Origin: Crenarchaeota archaeon SCGC AAA471-B05
GTDB lineage: Archaea > Thermoproteota > Thermoprotei > Gearchaeales > Gearchaeaceae
Direction: 5' to 3'
NCBI GenBank assembly: GCA_000380705.1
Contig: AQYM01000025.1
Span: 44,637 to 62,642, forward strand
DNA: 18,006 bases
Part shown: positions 13,829-18,006 of the stretch, one piece after another
Layout: each line of letters opens with the position of its first letter
Position numbering within the stretch: the first letter of the stretch is position 1
Translations under genes and position numbers: made by a program
The notes under the pieces: generated by a model
What the model saw: the letters and a program-made list of their open reading frames with translations, nothing else
Database searches by the model: none
What the model was told of the DNA's origin: nothing

Positions 13829-14787
13829 TATTCAAATTTAGGCACAGGAACTTCCTTAAGTATTTTTTCTAATATATCATCAGGTTTTAATCCTCTTAGC
13901 CAAAATTCAGGTTTAAGTATTATTCTATGCCTTAAAGCAGGCAAAGCTACGTATTTAACATCATCTGGTATTACAAAGTCTCTACCTTCCATTAAAGCCC
14001 TTGCTCTTGATAATTTAAGTAACGCCAATGAACCTCGAACGCTTGCTCCCACTTCTACTTCAGGAGCTTTTCTAGTAGCTGTTACTATTTTAACTATGTA
14101 TTTTTTTATTTCTTCTGAAACATAAATATTTTCAACAATTTCTTGTAAATATAATATATCTTTAGCTGTCGCAACTCTTTCAATTTTTACATCGTCACTC
14201 TTTCTTTCAATTCTTTTAGTTAAAATTTTAACTTCATCATCAGAACTAGGATAGCCTATGTTTATTTTCATAATGAATCTATCAAGTTGAGCTTCAGGCA
14301 AAGGATATGTTCCTTCGTATTCGATGGGATTTTGAGTAGCTAAAACTATAAAAGGTCTTGAAAGTTTAAAGGTTTCATTTTCCACTGTTACCTGTCTTTC
14401 TTGCATACATTCAAGCAAAGCCGATTGTGTTCTAGGTGGAGCCCTGTTTATTTCATCAGCCAATATCACATTTGCAAAAATTGGACCTTTTCTAAATTCA
14501 AATTTTGAAGTTTCTTTGTTAAAAACAAAAGAACCTATTATATCTGAAGGTAAAAGATCTGAAGTAAATTGAATCCTTTTAAATTCTAAACCTAAAGCAT
14601 TAGCAAAGGATTTGGCCATTAAAGTTTTAGCCAACCCAGGGTAATCTTCAATTAAAACATGAGAATCAGTTAATAAAGCCAAAGTTATTAGTTCCAAAAC
14701 ATTTCTTTTTCCAATTACAGCCTTTTCTACTTCATTTATAATTTTATTAATAATTACACATGCATTTTCAATTTCCAGCTTATCCAT
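13828..14787 (-). CDS. moxR: MoxR family AAA+ ATPase
   Basis: This 319-residue protein is a full-length MoxR ATPase. Walker A is EDYPGLAKT (47-55), with the family-typical GLAKT form. Walker B is VILADEINRAPPRTQSALL (107-125), which includes the MoxR-specific NRAPP stretch. Sensor 1 is around FIVLATQNPIEYEGTYPLPE, followed by AQLDRF with the arginine region. The C-terminal lid domain contains EVEVGASVRGSLALLKL. MoxR proteins act as chaperone-like ATPases that insert cofactors or activate partner proteins, often with DUF58 proteins. The gene starts two bases after the stop of the small membrane protein and runs directly into the DUF58 gene. The start at 14787 gives the expected N-terminal helix. 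Confidence 0.96.
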   Translation of the reverse strand: MDKLEIENACVIINKIINEVEKAVIGKRNVLELITLALLTDSHVLIEDYPGLAKTLMAKSFANALGLEFKRIQFTSDLLPSDIIGSFVFNKETSKFEFRKGPIFANVILADEINRAPPRTQSALLECMQERQVTVENETFKLSRPFIVLATQNPIEYEGTYPLPEAQLDRFIMKINIGYPSSDDEVKILTKRIERKSDDVKIERVATAKDILYLQEIVENIYVSEEIKKYIVKIVTATRKAPEVEVGASVRGSLALLKLSRARALMEGRDFVIPDDVKYVALPALRHRIILKPEFWLRGLKPDDILEKILKEVPVPKFE

Positions 14788-14789
14788 AA

Positions 14790-15263
14790 TTATTTATTAC
14801 TAAACTTCAATAAAAATTCCTTAAGAGCATTTTCATAATCAAGTTTACTTTTGAAATAGTTCTCATATTCCTCGTAGAATATTAAGGCTAAGAATTTTTC
14901 CTCTTTAAGAAGCTCTTTAGCTAAATCATGGTTTAACTTAACGCTATATTTTATTTCCAAATAGTTTTTAAGCAATTGTGCCAGATAATTCCTTGAAAAT
15001 TTCGATCCTTTTATAGCTCTTTCTATAATTTTTATTTTTCTTTTATAAGGATTAATCAAAATTTTTTCTTTATTTAAATATTCTTTTTTAAAGTTAAAAT
15101 TTATAAAATTTTTTAATATTAAAATTAATAATAAAAATTCGATAAAAAATAGAAAATTTATTATTAAAAAAGTTAAAAAATTTATTTCAGATAATAGAGA
15201 TAATAAAAAAATAGAAAAAAGAAGAATTAATATCAAAATTATATAAAACTTAAGATTTTGCAT
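14790..15263 (-). CDS. Small membrane protein of the MoxR operon
   Basis: This is a 157-residue protein with two hydrophobic helices (about 6-27 and 31-53) and a cytoplasmic, lysine-rich helical C-terminal part that contains SKFSRNYLAQLLKNYLEIKY. The family is not recognised. A small two-helix membrane protein with a helical tail is also found in haloarchaeal MoxR/DUF58/DUF4129 operons, so it may be an analogue, by position only. The start at 15263 is set by a strong Shine-Dalgarno, GGAGGA, nine bases upstream and inside the end of the preceding gene; the two reading frames overlap by 14 bases. The first third is extremely AT-rich. Confidence 0.8.
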   Translation of the reverse strand: MQNLKFYIILILILLFSIFLLSLLSEINFLTFLIINFLFFIEFLLLILILKNFINFNFKKEYLNKEKILINPYKRKIKIIERAIKGSKFSRNYLAQLLKNYLEIKYSVKLNHDLAKELLKEEKFLALIFYEEYENYFKSKLDYENALKEFLLKFSNK

Positions 15264-16089
15264 TTTTTAATTCCTCCTTTATATTATTTAGTAGTTTTAA
15301 AGCAAAACTGTAATCTTCTTCCTTTAATTCTTTTTTACTATATTTTGCTATCTCAAAAAGATTTGTAAGTTTATTTAAATTCTCGGATTTATAATGAATT
15401 AAATTATAAACATGTTCTTCAAATTCTCTCGCAGTTAGATGTTTGGGATTATCAATACCATATTTTTCAAGGAATTCGCACATCGATTTATAACATTCAG
15501 TTATCAATTCTCTTATTCCGTAATGTTCTTTTGAATATTTTTCAGTTAAATCAGTTATCAATTCTTCAAATTCTCTTCTAGCCTTTATTCCTGAATCTAC
15601 CTTTCTTTTTACTGTTCTTTGATAGTTAAATCTTATTCCAATTGAAGTTAATAATGAAACAATTACGATTATTAAACCCAAAAACAAAGCATAGGTTGTA
15701 ATTAAAGATATTTCAAAAGTATAAGGGGTTGGGGAAATTCTAATTCCGTTACCCAATGAGAAAAATTTTGATATCATAAACAAAGAATAAAAGAAACCAA
15801 GCAAAGAAACCATTTTTAAAATGGCTATTTTTAAATTATCCCTTTCTAAATACAATATCAAACCTGCTATGGTAGTTATTATTACTAAGATGATTAAAGG
15901 AATATTATCGTTATTGCTTTCTTCATAATAGAATCCAGTTTCCTTCTTTTCAGTTACTGTAGAATTATATTTAGTTATATGAAATTCTGGGAATTTAAGA
16001 TTCGATAAAGCGGAGATCTCATAATATAAACTTATAATAGAAAATATAAAAATTATAAGAAAAATTATCAAAATTAATTTATTTTTCAT
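15250..16089 (-). CDS. Membrane protein with DUF4129-like C-terminal domain
   Basis: This 279-residue protein has an N-terminal membrane helix (4-24), an extracellular loop of about 38 residues (25-62), then three further helices (63-82, about 88-110 and about 125-152) and a cytoplasmic C-terminal domain. Residues about 190-272, including GIDNPKHLTAREFEEHV (211-227) and KKELKEEDYSFAL (252-264), resemble DUF4129, where 'T..EF' follows a 'G.....LT' turn and a later 'Y...Y' helix pair. DUF4129 domains occur at the C-terminus of transglutaminase-type membrane proteins or as separate genes next to MoxR and DUF58. The start overlaps the M6 protease gene by 11 bases. Confidence 0.85.
   Translation of the reverse strand: MKNKLILIIFLIIFIFSIISLYYEISALSNLKFPEFHITKYNSTVTEKKETGFYYEESNNDNIPLIILVIITTIAGLILYLERDNLKIAILKMVSLLGFFYSLFMISKFFSLGNGIRISPTPYTFEISLITTYALFLGLIIVIVSLLTSIGIRFNYQRTVKRKVDSGIKARREFEELITDLTEKYSKEHYGIRELITECYKSMCEFLEKYGIDNPKHLTAREFEEHVYNLIHYKSENLNKLTNLFEIAKYSKKELKEEDYSFALKLLNNIKEELKNAKS
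15272..15277 (-). promoter_or_regulatory. Shine-Dalgarno site of the small membrane protein gene
   Basis: GGAGGA on the minus strand lies nine bases before the ATG at 15263 and within the coding end of the DUF4129-like gene. It is the only strong ribosome binding site noticed in the window. Confidence 0.7.
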
Positions 16090-18006
16090 ATTTTATTTTT
16101 TTAATTTTTAAAACAAAAAATATAATAACTAATGTAGTAAACAATATTAAATAAGTAAATAAATTAATTAAATTATAATTATTAATTTTACCTTCAATTA
16201 TACCAAAACCGTTTACCATGATTTTATATTCTAAGTTGTTATATATAAGGAAATCATTGAACTCTATTGAATAATAATCATTTTCTTCTTTTAATTGTTC
16301 ATAATTAATAAAGATCTTAGCGTTACGAATAAAAGAATGGTCTGAAGCATAGAAAACTTTTACTTTGTATTTTGTCTTAAATGGATACTGTTCTATATAT
16401 ATTTCATGAATTACCTTATCAAAAATTATCATTTTACCGTTTTCTTTATCTTCAAAGCTGGTTATATTTGATAGGGAAACGATCCTTTCAATTTTCACAT
16501 AAACTTTTCCTATTTTATTATAGGTTATTTCTACGTAGAATTTTCCTTTGATAGGATCAAAAATTCCAATAGATCCATTAACGATAACCAAAGAACCTTC
16601 TTCTAAACTTTTTAATACCCCGTAATAATATTCAAACGCATAAACTATATTTAAATATATTCTAGCTTTAGAACCAACTTCGTATCTTTCATATTCTGTT
16701 TCATAGTTTAAAATTATTAATTTATTAAATATGATTGATATTGTTTTATTAAAGTATTTGACTTCACTTACGTTACCCCATTTTACTTCAACTATTTCAT
16801 ATTTTAACAAAGTTAGATTACCAGGATTATTAATCTTTAAATACCATCCATCGGATAAGAATAAAATTTCTTGAATATCATCTTTAAATTTAACCTTAAC
16901 TATAGCCTCCTTAGCTATGCTATTATCATATTCGCTTTTTACTATTATTTTAACGTTTGCAAAAGCTTGTTTGAAGTCTACAACTACAACGTCTGGTTTT
17001 TCTATAACTAACCTATCCCAAATAAGTTCAGGTTCTTCTTTAATAAATACATAACTTATATTATATTTAGCATCTTGAACTTTAAAGGATAGATTAATTT
17101 TTGAAGGAATTTCTGGAGAGAAAATTAAAATCCAGTAATATCCATCTGTATATTTAGCATATACATTATTTACACTTACATTACCTTTGAAATCATCTTT
17201 ATCATAAAAATACCTCAATTTAAACTTGACTAAAATCTGCGAACCTAAATTAAATCTTCCTTTTAAAGGATATAAATCATAAACTTCTATCGCATCCCAT
17301 ATTATTCTTATTGGTTTGGTATCATTAAATAAAACAGATATCTCGTTATACTTTAAGTCTATAACATAATAATACACTTCACCTAAATTCTGAGGTTTTA
17401 TAAGAAAGTATGCAATACCGTTTTCATTTGTAATTGAATACATAGAATTGTTCAATACTACCATAAAATCTTTTGCAGGCTTTCCTAAATAATCTGTTAC
17501 CTTAGCGGTTATATTCGCATAGGAATCAAATGAAATCCTGTTATTTTTTACGTTTAATTGTACGTTATACTTTTTATTTGAATAGTATATTCCAACAAGA
17601 AAGCCGTCTTTGTTTTCCCTTATTATATTTACCGAAATATTATCATCAACAAACTTTTCTCCTACACTAAAGTATGCATCATCTAAACTATTGGTTAAAG
17701 GTTTTGAATCAATTAATTTAAACGGTCCTTCACCACTATCTTTATTTTCATCTACATAGTATATTAAAACACCTTCATTGGGTAAAAAAGAATCAAAGCC
17801 TACCTTTTTTCTGCTTTCAACTACGTAATAATTATGCTCAGTTATTTTAATTTTTATTAAATAATAACCATTGTTTAACAATTCATGGAACTTAACTTCA
17901 TCCTTTAAAAATGTTTCTAAATTAACGTTTAATATTTGCTCATCTTTAATCCATCCTAGGAAATATTTAAGTAAAGCATTCATATGTGCAGGACTTGAAC
18001 CAACGG
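16079..18006 (-). CDS. Membrane-anchored M6-family metalloprotease, C-terminal part
   Basis: The frame stays open to the window edge, so this is the C-terminal part of a longer gene; the in-window Met at 17983 is internal. The first residues, GSSPAHMNALLKYFLGWI, match the segment of M6 (immune inhibitor A-like) proteases after the catalytic core ('P.HLSAW.K..LGW'). They are followed by YYVVESRKK, GFDSFLPNEGVLIYYVDEN, LDDAYFSVGEKF and ISVNII, the usual M6 C-terminal lobe (to about 135, counting from Met 17983). The zinc site (HExxH) must lie upstream, outside the window. Beta-rich stalk domains follow, including an Ig-like one (140-205, ITAKVTDYLGKPAKDF). A helix at 605-625 anchors the protein, with a short basic tail (KIKKIKYEK) inside. 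It heads the MoxR operon. Confidence 0.85.
   Translation of the reverse strand, partial: VGSSPAHMNALLKYFLGWIKDEQILNVNLETFLKDEVKFHELLNNGYYLIKIKITEHNYYVVESRKKVGFDSFLPNEGVLIYYVDENKDSGEGPFKLIDSKPLTNSLDDAYFSVGEKFVDDNISVNIIRENKDGFLVGIYYSNKKYNVQLNVKNNRISFDSYANITAKVTDYLGKPAKDFMVVLNNSMYSITNENGIAYFLIKPQNLGEVYYYVIDLKYNEISVLFNDTKPIRIIWDAIEVYDLYPLKGRFNLGSQILVKFKLRYFYDKDDFKGNVSVNNVYAKYTDGYYWILIFSPEIPSKINLSFKVQDAKYNISYVFIKEEPELIWDRLVIEKPDVVVVDFKQAFANVKIIVKSEYDNSIAKEAIVKVKFKDDIQEILFLSDGWYLKINNPGNLTLLKYEIVEVKWGNVSEVKYFNKTISIIFNKLIILNYETEYERYEVGSKARIYLNIVYAFEYYYGVLKSLEEGSLVIVNGSIGIFDPIKGKFYVEITYNKIGKVYVKIERIVSLSNITSFEDKENGKMIIFDKVIHEIYIEQYPFKTKYKVKVFYASDHSFIRNAKIFINYEQLKEENDYYSIEFNDFLIYNNLEYKIMVNGFGIIEGKINNYNLINLFTYLILFTTLVIIFFVLKIKKIKYEK

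Noticed and set aside
17985..18006. Minus-strand GGTTCAAGTCC resembles a tRNA T-loop, suggesting the 3' end of a tRNA gene at the window edge
   Set aside because: The T-stem has a mismatch, the would-be acceptor strand (ACATATG) is AT-rich, and the same bases encode a conserved M6 protease segment in an open frame.
1..18006. CRISPR arrays, insertion sequences, rRNA and complete tRNA genes
   Set aside because: No regularly spaced repeats, transposase-like frames with terminal inverted repeats, or RNA gene signatures were seen by eye.

Overview
The window is AT-rich archaeal DNA, clearly below one-third G+C. The archaeal assignment rests on several things seen together: a TIP49/RuvB-like ATPase, a pyruvoyl-dependent arginine decarboxylase, an AlaX editing protein, a class III (archaeal type IV pilin) signal peptide, an Lrp/AsnC regulator, and TATA-like boxes placed about 24-29 bases upstream of start codons that have almost no leader. 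A thermophile is plausible, but the lineage cannot be fixed from this sequence. No mobile element, CRISPR array, rRNA or tRNA was found, and no stretch over 300 bases lacks a gene.

Left part (1-5,800): the 5' end of a GAF-domain (free methionine sulfoxide reductase-like) gene leaves the window at base 1. It is followed by an Lrp/AsnC regulator with a palindrome over its own promoter, then a 250-base spacer with a possible decayed coding remnant. Next come the arginine decarboxylase gene divergent from an MFS transporter, a DUF3467-like protein divergent from AlaX, and a two-gene sulfur unit (tandem rhodanese, then cysteine synthase-family enzyme).

Middle (5,800-12,040): a membrane-anchored thioredoxin-like protein, a vapBC toxin-antitoxin pair whose 56-residue antitoxin is easily missed, and an archaeal pilin-like protein overlapping a NUDIX hydrolase by one base. 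A DUF763 protein is divergent from the TIP49-like ATPase, which is followed four bases later by a histidine ammonia-lyase-family gene starting with TTG.

Right part (12,027-18,006, minus strand): six tightly packed or overlapping genes form one operon, the most system-like part of the window. In transcription order they are an M6 (immune inhibitor A-like) metalloprotease C-terminal region with a long extracellular beta-rich stalk and a C-terminal membrane anchor (its catalytic part lies beyond the window), a DUF4129-type membrane protein, a small two-helix membrane protein with a strong Shine-Dalgarno site, a MoxR AAA ATPase, a DUF58 protein, and a very AT-rich polytopic membrane protein. MoxR/DUF58/DUF4129 modules are widespread and are thought to assemble or activate cell-envelope or secreted targets. 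Here the apparent partner is a membrane-anchored M6-type protease, not the transglutaminase often seen, so it may be an ATPase-controlled surface proteolysis or maturation system.
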